Shown here piece by piece: positions 6,314 to 14,811 of a stretch of 31,536 nt of DNA. Under the pieces are notes generated by a model, which did not search any database, was not told where the DNA came from, and was given only the letters and a program-made list of their open reading frames with translations. The DNA lies in the IMG/VR virus record IMGVR_UViG_3300009702_001272, positions 1 to 31,536 of that record. One strand, 5' to 3'. Source of the DNA: a virus. Position numbers and translations under genes: made by a program. How positions within the stretch are numbered: the first letter of the stretch is position 1; every line of letters starts with the position of its first letter.

Positions 6314-8431
6314 TCACGCCTCGCCCTTGCTCTTCACGCCGCCGCGTGGGTCTTGCAGGTTCACGCCGAAGTCGTGGTACCCGCGCATCTGCACGCCCAA
6401 GGCATTGAAGTCCGCCTCGGCCGTCTCGATCGTGGGCGCCTCGCGACCATTCAAGAACGCGACCTCGATCACCGGCAGGTCCGTCGGATCCGCCAGCAGG
6501 TACCACGCCTTGTTGGAGTTGCCGGTGAACTGTGCGTTGCCCAGGTAGCGGCTGACCTCCACACCGAACTTGCCCTGGTGCGGGTTGGCGGTGGGGAACT
6601 TGGTGTTGCTCGTCGTGTCGCGGAGTTCGAGCGACTTGAAGAGCTGTGTCCCGATGGCCGACAGCCCCGTCGGCACAAGCAGGACCGAGGGCATGATCCC
6701 GATCGGCTTGCCGTCGGAGTCCACCTGGTCCAAGAAGGCGGTCTCGGCGTTGGTCAGCCCGTCGATGGAGAGAGCCGTCTGCGCGCCAATCAGGAAGTTG
6801 TTGTTCCCGGCGGTGAAGAAGGCCGCGTTGTCGAGGAAGGTCGTCCAGAAGACATCGTTGATCTTCAGCCCGCTGCCACGGCCGAGCTTCCGGGGCACGG
6901 TGGTGATGGCGCCGAGATCATCGTTGATGATGTCGCGGCGATCGATCGAGAGCAGCAGGCCGTAGGTGTCGGCCTTGTTGGAGTAGGACTCCTCGCCCAA
7001 GGTCCCGTGCTTGAATTCGCCGCCGGGAGCAACCAGTTCGTACTGATCCTTGCCCACCAGCCGGTAGCTGGTGACAGTCTTGAAGTCGCTGACGTTGCGG
7101 ATGGCCGTGATGGTTCGCCAGGTCCGCTCGACACTGAAGAAGCCCTCGAGCATGAACTTGTTGGCGACGTTGGAAATGATCCCGCCAATGTTGATGGTGG
7201 ACAATCCCGCCGCCGCGATGTCCATCCCGAAGGCGCTGCGCAGAGCGCCGCGGCTGTCGCGGAAGGATCGCCCGGTGTACCCGTTGGCCCACGCGGCTTC
7301 GAGAATGAGTTCCTGAAGCCCGATGCCGCCGCGGAATCGCTTAGCGGCCACATCCAGCGCCCGGGGTTCGTAGAGCGTGTCCAGTTCACTCAGCCCGGAG
7401 GTCATCATGCACGCCGCCTCGAGGACGTGGCCATTGATCGAGTTGTCCGGGACATGGACAGCAGGGGCGCCGGTGAGTCTGGGCCGGTCGGCGCGGAGGA
7501 TCTCGAGCTCGCACTTCATGGCGTCCCAGCCCTCGGCGATCGCCTTCGTCTCGATTTCGACGTGCTTGCTCGCGCAAAGCCGGCGGATGTCGGCGATGCG
7601 CTGGGTTTCCTCGGCGGCCTCGGCGCGGATGTCGGCGACCATGCTTTGAGCGTTGATCCGACCGGCGATGGAGGGATCATCACCAGTGTTTTCGCTATCG
7701 TCGTTGTCCGGCGCAGCGGTTGCCGTAGCGGTAGGGCTTGCCGGTTCCGGCGCCCGCTCCGCCTCGTACATCGCCTTGAGGCTGGCCAGCTGCGCATCGC
7801 TCAGCCCCTGCGCATCGAATCCCTTGTCTGTCAGCCATGCTTCAAATTCCATCTCGTCTGTCTCCTTGCTGGTGTGTTCTTTGGCCGCAACCTGCGCGCT
7901 GGTGTCGTCGTCGGCGCCGAGCGCCACGAACGAGACCTCGCCCAGGCGCGATCGCCGCACGATCTGCACGGGGCCATCGATCTTTTGGCCGTTGACCTGG
8001 GCGCTCTTCCCTTTGGGGACCAGTTCGATGTTCTCGGCGCTGGCGCCGATCGACGCCTGCCACGGAAATCCGCTCAGGCTGCTCTCGACGATCTCGCCGG
8101 CGACCGCGCCGGCGCCGCTGATGACGCCCGCGATGTGCAGGCTCGAACACTCGACAAGCACGGACTCGGTGTGCCCGACGATGAGCGACGGGTTGTGATC
8201 TTTCAGGATCGGGCGGCTCTTGGCGCTGACCTGCATTCCGGCAAGGTCGACGACGACCGGGTGCGCCCAGCCCGCAAGGCGCATCGCGCCGCCGGTGTAG
8301 GCCACCATCTGGAAACGCCGCGGCTGTGGGCGGTCGCCGTCAGCGCCGTCACCCGCAGCCGCGACAAGCTCGCCGACCGGTGCGCACAGGCGCAGCTCGC
8401 GTATTGAACTATTCGTCGTCATCTTCGGCAT
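6314..8431 (-). CDS. Prohead protease / major capsid protein fusion
   Basis: A single 705-residue frame holds both functions. The first 190 or so residues look like a prohead (U35/U9-type) protease: the conserved region around ILKDHNPSLIVGHTE supplies the histidine and FPWQASIGAS the serine. A linker rich in Ala, Glu and Pro follows (about 230-270), possibly a scaffold segment, and from about residue 330 the sequence is a capsid-type protein (GIISNVANKFMLEGFFSVERTWRTITAIRNVSDFKT, LVAPGGEFKHGTLGEESYSNKADTYG). The protease would cleave the linker in the prohead. The start overlaps the portal stop region; an ATG three codons later (8422) has AAGGA 8 bases upstream and is an equally good start. 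Such fusions are known in some phages, so this is a variant of an established arrangement. Confidence 0.88.
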   Translation of the reverse strand: MPKMTTNSSIRELRLCAPVGELVAAAGDGADGDRPQPRRFQMVAYTGGAMRLAGWAHPVVVDLAGMQVSAKSRPILKDHNPSLIVGHTESVLVECSSLHIAGVISGAGAVAGEIVESSLSGFPWQASIGASAENIELVPKGKSAQVNGQKIDGPVQIVRRSRLGEVSFVALGADDDTSAQVAAKEHTSKETDEMEFEAWLTDKGFDAQGLSDAQLASLKAMYEAERAPEPASPTATATAAPDNDDSENTGDDPSIAGRINAQSMVADIRAEAAEETQRIADIRRLCASKHVEIETKAIAEGWDAMKCELEILRADRPRLTGAPAVHVPDNSINGHVLEAACMMTSGLSELDTLYEPRALDVAAKRFRGGIGLQELILEAAWANGYTGRSFRDSRGALRSAFGMDIAAAGLSTINIGGIISNVANKFMLEGFFSVERTWRTITAIRNVSDFKTVTSYRLVGKDQYELVAPGGEFKHGTLGEESYSNKADTYGLLLSIDRRDIINDDLGAITTVPRKLGRGSGLKINDVFWTTFLDNAAFFTAGNNNFLIGAQTALSIDGLTNAETAFLDQVDSDGKPIGIMPSVLLVPTGLSAIGTQLFKSLELRDTTSNTKFPTANPHQGKFGVEVSRYLGNAQFTGNSNKAWYLLADPTDLPVIEVAFLNGREAPTIETAEADFNALGVQMRGYHDFGVNLQDPRGGVKSKGEA

Positions 8432-9887
8432 CCTTGCCCCCTGTGCGGTTGAGCGCCGGCTGCGCTTCCTCTGTGGTCAGCCCGAGCTCGGCCATGAGCG
8501 ATGTTTCTTTGGCGCGCTGGCGCAGCTCCGATTCCCAATCACGCCCCTGCCTGGCGTACTCCCAGGCGAGCGTGGTGGTGTGGTTGGTCAGGTGCGTCGC
8601 CTGGGCTTTGGCTTCCTTGAGCGGATCGACCTCGCTCTGGCCATCCCAGAACCACTGGTGTGATGGGAGGTCGCCGGTGGCGACAAGCGTGCGGGTGCGC
8701 AGCGGCAGCAGGCCGCTGACGAGCACCGCCTCACGCAAGAAGGCCGCGAGCAGGCGGTCGAGGACGGCGCGCCCGATGTGCTCCTGCTCGACGCGGATCG
8801 ACTTGAAGTAGACCTGGTGGTCGAGCTTGCCGCTGGCGAAGTTGTAGCCTGACGAGTTCCCGGCGGCGACGTTGAAGGGCATGTTCAGGCACCGCGCGAT
8901 CTCGTTGAGGATCTCGTGCTTGAACTCGGCGTAGCTCGTGCTCGGCTGCTCCGCCCGCATCTGCTCCATCCGCCAGCCGCCGGGCATGGTCAGCAGCGCG
9001 CGGGCCTCGAGTTCGATGGCGTCCATCGGTTCGACGGCGTCGGCTTCGCCCGATGCGGGGGCGTCCGTGTAGAGGATGCCCGCGAAGTCCGCCGCCGTCT
9101 CGGCGGCCCCGAGCACCGCCAGCGTGTACCGCCGCAGCTGCGCAAAGAGCGGCAGCGCGGGGGTGATGTCGGGGATTCCACGGTGCTGGCCGGGCCGGTC
9201 GGCACGGAAGTAGTGGATGACGGATTCCGCCGGGACTCGGTCGAACTCGTCGCTGAGCGAGAACCGGGTCGCGGCGCCCGAGTCGCCCGGGTGGCGCCGG
9301 AGGACGTGGTACTCGACCGGGTTGCCGAACGAGTCAAAGACGACCCCGTCGATCGAGTTGTTCCTGAGAGAATCAACCGTGGGCGTAGCCACCTGGTCCG
9401 CCTCGACGAGGCGAATGTCGAGCGTGACTGGAGTATCGAGGCTCGGGTTGCTCGCCAGGATCCCGAAGACCTCGCCGCTCTCGGCCCGGGCCATCCGCAT
9501 GGCGCGGAGTTTTTCGGGGAGGCCGATGGCCTTGCACCAACTCGCAAAGGCGGACTCGATGACGGCGTTGGCTTCCGCATCATCCGTAAGCATCTGGAGC
9601 CGTGGGCCGGTGCCGACGACGTCGTTGGCGAGCGTGAGCACGATGCCGCGTGCGTAGGCGTTGTTGGCGGTTTCATATCGAGCCCGGTTGCGGAGTGTGC
9701 GACGGACCTGCGGCGAGGCCGCCGCATCGGCGCTGAGGCTATCGGCGCTGGCCCAGTGGCGCCGGTTGGCGTCGTTGGTCGTCGCCGCGTCGAATTTGGC
9801 ACGGACCATCCGGCGGAGCAGCCCGCCCTTGGTCGCAGGGTTGATCCGCTTCGGCCCGCTCGCCTTGGCGCCCTTGAACCAAGCCAT
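8409..9887 (-). CDS. Phage portal protein, lambda type
   Basis: A 492-residue portal protein. The N-terminus contains RRHWASADSLSADAAASPQVRRTLRNRARYETANNAYARGIVLTLANDVVGTGPRLQ, the pattern of the lambda gpB-like portal family, followed by NAVIESAFASWCKAIGL and a C-terminal region with the FNVAAGNSSGYNFASGKLDHQVYFKSI segment. It forms the ring through which DNA enters and leaves the head. I chose ATG 9887, preceded by GGGGAG at 8 bases; a GTG codon just upstream overlaps the gpW-like stop. It is followed directly by the protease/capsid gene. Confidence 0.92.
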   Translation of the reverse strand: MAWFKGAKASGPKRINPATKGGLLRRMVRAKFDAATTNDANRRHWASADSLSADAAASPQVRRTLRNRARYETANNAYARGIVLTLANDVVGTGPRLQMLTDDAEANAVIESAFASWCKAIGLPEKLRAMRMARAESGEVFGILASNPSLDTPVTLDIRLVEADQVATPTVDSLRNNSIDGVVFDSFGNPVEYHVLRRHPGDSGAATRFSLSDEFDRVPAESVIHYFRADRPGQHRGIPDITPALPLFAQLRRYTLAVLGAAETAADFAGILYTDAPASGEADAVEPMDAIELEARALLTMPGGWRMEQMRAEQPSTSYAEFKHEILNEIARCLNMPFNVAAGNSSGYNFASGKLDHQVYFKSIRVEQEHIGRAVLDRLLAAFLREAVLVSGLLPLRTRTLVATGDLPSHQWFWDGQSEVDPLKEAKAQATHLTNHTTTLAWEYARQGRDWESELRQRAKETSLMAELGLTTEEAQPALNRTGGKDAEDDDE

Positions 9888-10105
9888 CACGCCATCTCCC
9901 CGGCGCCAGGTGGCGCGAGGCGCGACATCCGCAGACCACGGTCGCGACGCTTGGCGGCAGCCTTGGACGAGAGGTACCGGTCGGCCTCGATCTGGTCCTT
10001 GAGATTGTGCTGTTCGACTGATCCCGCGTCGCCTTGGGCGCGCTTGGGTCCTGCGGCGTTGTCGGTGATCTGCTGCGTGAGATCGTTGGGCGGGAGAGGG
10101 TCCAT
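9887..10105 (-). CDS. gpW-like head-tail connector protein
   Basis: A 72-residue protein located directly before the portal, the place of gpW in lambda-like phages. The centre, GPKRAQGDAGSVEQHNLKDQIEADRYL, is compatible with the gpW pattern of a short hairpin followed by a helix, and the tail is basic (SSKAAAKRRDRGLRMSRLAPPG). gpW closes the portal after packaging and allows tail attachment. The call rests on size, order and weak pattern similarity. Confidence 0.6.
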   Translation of the reverse strand: MDPLPPNDLTQQITDNAAGPKRAQGDAGSVEQHNLKDQIEADRYLSSKAAAKRRDRGLRMSRLAPPGAGEMA

Positions 10106-10275
10106 CTCCCTCTACCTATCTGCGGCATAGATCATTCTGTCGCGCAGGATTTGAGTACAACGCTTTTTCTCTGCTGATCAGACGCTCAAGAAACACCAAT
10201 TTATGTTGCCACAGATGGCGGGTGGTGGAGTATGGGGGTGTTTGGTGGCGGAAACACACGGACCGCCGCACCAGA

Positions 10276-11031
10276 TCAACCAAGTCGATACACAGCATTC
10301 AGTGTTTCAACCGACTGCTCGAATGACACGCCCTTGATTCCGAGAGTTTTCAGATCGGGGGGCTCCGCCTCGACCTCTTCGATGAATCGCCGCATGTCGT
10401 CGCTGATTGTTTCCGGAATCGACGCTTTGTATTCGGGGTCGACGATCTGTGTCAGCCGAAATACATCGTTCTTGTGCTTCTTGATTGTCTTGCTATCAAC
10501 TCGATCGCCAGCCTCTCGACGCTCGCGCAGATCGAGCCAAGCCCGCGCCTTAAGCGGGATCAACCGCTCCGCTCCAAGCGCTGGAATACCCTCGATCTCG
10601 GTCTTTCCCTCGTGAATCCAGCGGTAGTAATCTTCGTCCAGCAGGATCGCCGAGAGGCTGGACACCTCGTCATCGATCGGGATCGGCGTCAGCACACTCT
10701 CGCCTGTGATGACCAGCGCGTCCGGCACACGGGAAAAGAGTTCGAGCATCTCCGGATAGGAATCATCCGTCGGCCTCTGAAACCGGTAGAACCGTTTCTC
10801 GCCCGTGGAGGTCTCATTGATTTCGTAGCCCCCTGCTTTCACGAACGACCAGAACTCCTTTGCGAACTCTTGATCGAGCGCCTCGACACACAACACGATA
10901 TCGAGGTCGCGCGTCACCCTGAAGTCGAGCCCAGCGTCGGTCATCGCCAGGTCGCACGCGGTCCCGCCGATCAGGACGTACCGATCGCCGAACGCGCTGA
11001 AATGATCTCGGAAACGCTCCAGTCCTCTCAC
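10276..11031 (-). CDS. AbiEii-like nucleotidyltransferase toxin
   Basis: A 251-residue protein with a nucleotidyltransferase core: the GG motif in VLIGGTACDLAM (residues about 20-30) followed by TRDLDIVLCVE, which gives the paired aspartates D42 and D44. This matches the AbiEii/AbiGii nucleotidyltransferase toxins, a class known to block growth by modifying RNA (tRNA in studied MenT/AbiE-type toxins). I placed the start at GTG 11031, which overlaps the stop of the upstream antitoxin candidate (GTGA). It is encoded directly downstream of that gene and in the same direction. Codon use and base composition look less GC-rich than the neighbouring virion genes, consistent with an acquired insert between terminase and connector genes. 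Confidence 0.82.
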   Translation of the reverse strand: MRGLERFRDHFSAFGDRYVLIGGTACDLAMTDAGLDFRVTRDLDIVLCVEALDQEFAKEFWSFVKAGGYEINETSTGEKRFYRFQRPTDDSYPEMLELFSRVPDALVITGESVLTPIPIDDEVSSLSAILLDEDYYRWIHEGKTEIEGIPALGAERLIPLKARAWLDLRERREAGDRVDSKTIKKHKNDVFRLTQIVDPEYKASIPETISDDMRRFIEEVEAEPPDLKTLGIKGVSFEQSVETLNAVYRLG

Positions 11032-12014
11032 CAAGGCAGGGTCTCCAGCATCTGTTCTAGCGCCATCTCGACCCGCTCATCCGACTCACCTCGGAGAGTG
11101 AGGTACAGCGACAGCGGATCAACGGTTTCGTCTTCGCTCAGGATCCTAGGAGGATACTTCCAGATCTCGACATCGACCACGCCGATATCGCGCATGGGAA
11201 CCCGTTCAATCACCCCGCTCCGTTGGGCCGACCTCCAGTCATCCCGGTCGGCCGCGATAACGGGGATGTTCGGTTCGGCCAGCATCGATCGTTGAGCGAG
11301 CGCGCTGACGCCCGCGGTCAAACCGTGCAACTCCTGAATCTCTCCCCGAACGTGAAACAACCGCTGAACCGGAGAACGAAGCATGGGGAGCGCCTTGTCC
11401 CAGATCACACGCTTGGGAGCCGTTAGGCAAACCTGTCGTGCTCGATCTACCGTTCTGGATTCTGCAAGTTCGGCGTTCTCAAGTTCATCGAACGCCCGAC
11501 TCAGCGTAATAGGCGCATATTGCAGCTGTGGGCCAAGCTGGCTCGCGGATGTGGCTGCCATCTCGTCCAGCTGCAGCAGCATGTAGATCAACACCGCCTG
11601 TGTAGACGGAGCGAATGCCTCTATCTCTGGCTCAAGTGGCCTATAGATTTCGCTGAAATCAATCCCCAACGGCAGCAAGTACATGTGCTTCCTGGGAACG
11701 ATGAACGGAATTCGGTGATCTATAAGCCGCTTTCGGTTGTACGACGTGATGGAATCACGCACGTACACGACCGGGTTCTCAAAGATTGCTTCTGTCTGTT
11801 CGAGGTGCTTGCTGATCGTCTTGGGCGTCTCCTCCTCCGACCGCCTTGCCACCATGAACAGGAGCGGGTCCCCGAAAAGCCGACCCTCGTAGAACGAATA
11901 CCGGTCCCGAAGAAACAGAGGCAGTCGCCTCGCCCCCTCCCATCGCCACAGCATTGCGTGGCCACCAAACGCGTCCTCAAGGTATCCGGCGATATTCCGA
12001 GTGATCCGCTGCAT
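11028..12014 (-). CDS. Antitoxin / transcriptional regulator of AbiE-like pair
   Basis: A protein of about 328 residues from the ATG at 12014 (340 if the longest start is taken). A helix-turn-helix-like segment lies near the middle: AFAPSTQAVLIYMLLQLDEMAATSASQLGPQLQYAPITLSRAFDELENAELAESR, which reads as a winged helix (MarR-like). The gene precedes the nucleotidyltransferase toxin and overlaps it by 4 bp, the order of AbiEi-AbiEii pairs, where the first gene represses the operon and neutralises the toxin. Upstream ATGs at 12050 and 12023 lie within or before the predicted promoter, so the leaderless 12014 start is preferred. The inverted repeats in front of it would be the natural operator. 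Confidence 0.72.
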   Translation of the reverse strand: MQRITRNIAGYLEDAFGGHAMLWRWEGARRLPLFLRDRYSFYEGRLFGDPLLFMVARRSEEETPKTISKHLEQTEAIFENPVVYVRDSITSYNRKRLIDHRIPFIVPRKHMYLLPLGIDFSEIYRPLEPEIEAFAPSTQAVLIYMLLQLDEMAATSASQLGPQLQYAPITLSRAFDELENAELAESRTVDRARQVCLTAPKRVIWDKALPMLRSPVQRLFHVRGEIQELHGLTAGVSALAQRSMLAEPNIPVIAADRDDWRSAQRSGVIERVPMRDIGVVDVEIWKYPPRILSEDETVDPLSLYLTLRGESDERVEMALEQMLETLPW

Positions 12015-12021
12015 CAGGGTC

Positions 12022-12050
12022 ATTATACCAGTATTTTTGCACATTACCAA
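12022..12050 (-). promoter_or_regulatory. Predicted promoter of the toxin-antitoxin operon
   Basis: On the minus strand a perfect TATAAT (-10) is at 12027-12022 and TTGGTA (4 of 6 matches to the -35 consensus) at 12050-12045, with a 17-bp spacer. A start about 7 bases downstream of the -10 falls on the ATG at 12014, so the message would be leaderless. The site is AT-rich, in contrast with the neighbouring coding sequence. Confidence 0.6.
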
Positions 12051-12080
12051 TGTAAATGGTATCGTGCAAAAATATTGGTA
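12026..12080. promoter_or_regulatory. Nested palindromic operator of the toxin-antitoxin operon
   Basis: A 55-bp near-palindrome centred on position 12053. Outer arms 12026-12042 and 12064-12080 match 16 of 17 bases. Cores TACCA at 12026 and 12045 are mirrored by TGGTA at 12057 and 12076, all on the same two-fold centre with 19-bp spacing on each side. The left arm overlaps the predicted -10 and the inner sites cover the -35, so a bound dimer pair would block transcription. A fifth TGGTA occurs at 12105-12109. Confidence 0.75.
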
Positions 12081-12127
12081 AAGACGAACAAAAGCGCCTC
12101 CTTTTGGTAAATACAGCCATAAAAAAG

Positions 12128-14437
12128 TTATCGGACGATTCGTCCTTTACGCCCACTCTGGAGAGATGACAGCCGAACACGGGGCTTGTCAGCCACCTTG
12201 GCATCCGTCCCCAAAAGCACCGCCCCCCCCATTGATGCCGCGACGGCGGCGCCGACCAGGCAGTCCAGCCAGTGGTTGTCCAGCCCATCAACACGGATCT
12301 TCCACTCGTCAACCGTCCGCCCCCGCCCTTCGGTCTTGACCCGGTATTCGCTCGTCAGGTGCTCGGCGAGCAGCTGATGCCGTTCGGGCTTGTGCCCGAA
12401 GAGCGAGAGACAACCCGGATCCCCCATCGGGACTGCCAGCCGGGCGTGAACGAACGACTTCCAGTAGTTCGTGTCGAAGACGACGTGCCGCACGGCCCGC
12501 TTGCCGGTGACGACGGGCACGCGCCAGTTCAGGCCCAGACGCTCGCCGCGCTTGCGCTTGTAGTCGCTCAATGGCATGCTCGATGCACCGACATATCGAC
12601 CGTGGCTCGGCGTCAGCGCGCTCGCGTGGCCCGACTGACGGCAGAACTGGTACACCACATCGGTCGATGTCCCCCAGTTGGCGTCGATGAGGCAGCGGTC
12701 GATCCTGACCATCGCGCCGTCGTCACGCCGCCACTCACGAGCCATGTGCGATTCGGCCAGGCGCTCGAGCCCCGCGTAAATCGCTCCCTCCTGCCCCGCC
12801 CTCGGCGCAGCGTGCGCCAGCGTCCGACGAATGTCGCGGAGGGTGAAGTGCGCTCCGGGCGCCTGCTTCTGATCCGGCTCGACGCCGTAGTCAACAACGT
12901 AGCCCGTAAAGTCGTCCTCCCACGCAGCCACGAGCCAGAAGAGCGCCTTGCCCTGCACGTCGATGAACATTGTCAGGCGCGTGGCGCCGATGGGAACCTC
13001 ACCGCGCCGATGGCCGTTGGTCTTGGCCGCGATCTGGTCGGCGCTGAGCAGCTCCTCGTCGGGCTCATCTTCCGGCAGCGGTTCGTTCTGGTACTCGGCG
13101 AAGAAGGCCGCTTCGTTCTGGAGGCGCAGGTTCATCGCGTGCTGGAGCGCGCTCAGTTCATCGTGGTTGAAGCGTGACGCCCAGGCGATCTCGGACCCGG
13201 CGTCCATCGCCTCGCGGTGGTCCCGGTAGAACCCGGTCGCCTCGGCGATGCCACGGTCGCTGCGGAGGCCGTCGGCGCGCAGTCGGGCGTACTCGTCCCA
13301 CAGCTTCTCGTTCTCGGGGAACGCGTACACCATCTTCGTCCGCTCACCCTGCCACGCCGGGTGCTTGTCGCGGTCGAGCAGCCGATCGGCGAGATCGTCA
13401 GGACGAACCACCGTGACGGTCATCAGCCCGGCGATCTTCTGGCCCGGGCCTGCGAGCCCGAGGATCGCACCGGCGAGGATCCGCTCGCGGTTGGCGCATT
13501 GGCTGGGCGAGCGTGCCGATTCATCCGTCTGCGGGTCGTCGATCAGAACCAGCGATGGGCGCACAGACGATCCGTCCGCGCGTTTGTGCTTCATGCCCCG
13601 GATGCGCCCGGTGATGCCGGCCACACGGATAATCGCTCCAGACGCCGCCGATCCCTCGATCGTCGGCAGCACGACCTCCTTGGCCGTCCATCCGATGAAC
13701 GTCGGCTTGCCGCCGAGCAGCTGACCGGCGGCGCGCTGGTGGATGCCCTCGAGCGCCCGCACGGGGAAGCACACCTCCGGGAAGTCGACGGCGAGCGAGT
13801 CGCTGTTCTCCAGCTCCGCCTTGATCGAATCGAGCATCTGCGCGGCGTGGTCCTCGTCCGAGCCGATGAGCGTGACGAACTCGCGGTGTCCGTACGCGAG
13901 CGCCCACAGACAGGCGGTTTCGCAGAGGCTCGTCTTACCCGTGCCCCTGGGCATCGCCATCGCGAACAACCCACCCTCGAGCACGGCCCGTTCGATCTTG
14001 GCAATGACCTTCAGGTGATCCTCCGACCAGTCCATGTGAAACGTCAGCGGGAAGTACTTCTCGCAAAATGCACGGAAATCCCGCGCGCACGCCGCGCGAC
14101 GCTCGGGGTTGGCGACCTCGGGCAGCGGCCCGATCTCTCGTCCGGTCTTTGACAGCTCCCTGGCCTCGCGCGCCTTGCGCTCCCGGTACGCCTCGTAGCC
14201 ATCTAAGCCATCGGGCCGCTCGGTTTCCTGCCGGATCCGCTCGTGCCGGGTCGCGGTCAGCCACGCGACGTAGCGGAGCAGATCCACGCGCTTCGGGTCG
14301 TCGCCCGAAACGATGCGGAACCCCGCGCGCGTGCGGTGACGATGCAGCTGCCGCTCGCTGATGACCTCGCCCAGCGGGGTCGAGTTCAGCAGGCGGCACA
14401 GCTCGCCGGGCCGGAGTTGCCTGGGGTCAATCGCCAC
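12128..14437 (-). CDS. Phage terminase large subunit
   Basis: A 769-residue protein that packages DNA. The ATPase domain has a Walker A PRGTGKTS at residues 163-170 and a Walker B LVLIDDPQ at 296-303. The nuclease domain follows, with acidic residues in FIDVQGK (D493), LIDANWG (D585) and DNHWLDCLVGA (D725), the pattern of RNase H-like terminase nucleases. The first 60 residues (RQLRPGELCRLLNSTPLGEVISERQLHRHRTRAGF) look like a DNA-binding helix-turn-helix similar to small-terminase or excisionase motifs, which is unusual in a large subunit. The GTG start has GGAGGG 4-5 bases upstream and overlaps the preceding small gene by 11 bp. The toxin-antitoxin operon follows. Confidence 0.93.
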   Translation of the reverse strand: MAIDPRQLRPGELCRLLNSTPLGEVISERQLHRHRTRAGFRIVSGDDPKRVDLLRYVAWLTATRHERIRQETERPDGLDGYEAYRERKAREARELSKTGREIGPLPEVANPERRAACARDFRAFCEKYFPLTFHMDWSEDHLKVIAKIERAVLEGGLFAMAMPRGTGKTSLCETACLWALAYGHREFVTLIGSDEDHAAQMLDSIKAELENSDSLAVDFPEVCFPVRALEGIHQRAAGQLLGGKPTFIGWTAKEVVLPTIEGSAASGAIIRVAGITGRIRGMKHKRADGSSVRPSLVLIDDPQTDESARSPSQCANRERILAGAILGLAGPGQKIAGLMTVTVVRPDDLADRLLDRDKHPAWQGERTKMVYAFPENEKLWDEYARLRADGLRSDRGIAEATGFYRDHREAMDAGSEIAWASRFNHDELSALQHAMNLRLQNEAAFFAEYQNEPLPEDEPDEELLSADQIAAKTNGHRRGEVPIGATRLTMFIDVQGKALFWLVAAWEDDFTGYVVDYGVEPDQKQAPGAHFTLRDIRRTLAHAAPRAGQEGAIYAGLERLAESHMAREWRRDDGAMVRIDRCLIDANWGTSTDVVYQFCRQSGHASALTPSHGRYVGASSMPLSDYKRKRGERLGLNWRVPVVTGKRAVRHVVFDTNYWKSFVHARLAVPMGDPGCLSLFGHKPERHQLLAEHLTSEYRVKTEGRGRTVDEWKIRVDGLDNHWLDCLVGAAVAASMGGAVLLGTDAKVADKPRVRLSSLQSGRKGRIVR

Positions 14438-14660
14438 GCGTCCCTCCGGCTCCCATCTCGCGCACCAGCCAGGCGGCGTAGTGCACGAGGTTGATCGTGC
14501 CGTCGGTGTTCGTCGGGGCGCCGGACTCGATGTCTGCGCGCAGCATTGCCTCGGTGATCGGCGAGCCGCCCAATCGCGACAGCGCCCGCGCTGCGTCCTC
14601 GATTGGAAGCGCCATTGGGTTCAGCGATGTTGGGGATTTGCTAGGCGCGTGTCTGGCCAT
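14427..14660 (-). CDS. Small protein before terminase, possible small terminase-like DNA-binding protein
   Basis: A 77-residue protein starting at ATG 14660 with GGAGG 7 bases upstream. The core (PIEDAARALSRLGGSPITEAMLRADIESGAPTNTDGTINLVHYAAWLVREM) resembles a small helical DNA-binding domain similar to the N-terminus of the terminase. It overlaps the terminase start by 11 bp. By order it may act as the small terminase or a packaging accessory, but the short length makes this tentative. It is the first gene of the minus-strand late operon. Confidence 0.65.
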   Translation of the reverse strand: MARHAPSKSPTSLNPMALPIEDAARALSRLGGSPITEAMLRADIESGAPTNTDGTINLVHYAAWLVREMGAGGTRGD

Positions 14661-14682
14661 CGACGCCCCTCCATCTGGAACA

Positions 14683-14704
14683 GTTGCCCACTTGTTGCCC
14701 ACTT
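14683..14704. repeat. Two abutting 11-bp direct repeats in the divergent gene gap
   Basis: GTTGCCCACTT occurs twice with no spacer (14683-14693 and 14694-14704). The second copy runs into CCCAC-TTC-GTGGG, a 5-bp inverted repeat at 14698-14710. This lies between the start of the late operon on the minus strand and the plus-strand small gene operon, a natural place for an operator. Confidence 0.55.
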
Positions 14705-14811
14705 CGTGGGATTGTCATGGATTCGCCTTGATGTTCTGCGCGCATCTTGCCCTTGTGTGAACAGCGCCGGGGAACACGCCACGGCGCACGCAACCCGAAG
14801 GAGCAACCAGC

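Noticed and set aside
6353-8407. A 684-codon open frame on the plus strand opposite the capsid fusion gene
   Set aside because: It mirrors the codon pattern of the capsid gene and has no recognisable protein pattern.
12089-12106. CAAAAG/CTTTTG inverted repeat after the terminase stop as a terminator
   Set aside because: Only a 6-bp weak stem and no T-run in the right place; it also contains a GGAGG that leads only to a very short open frame.
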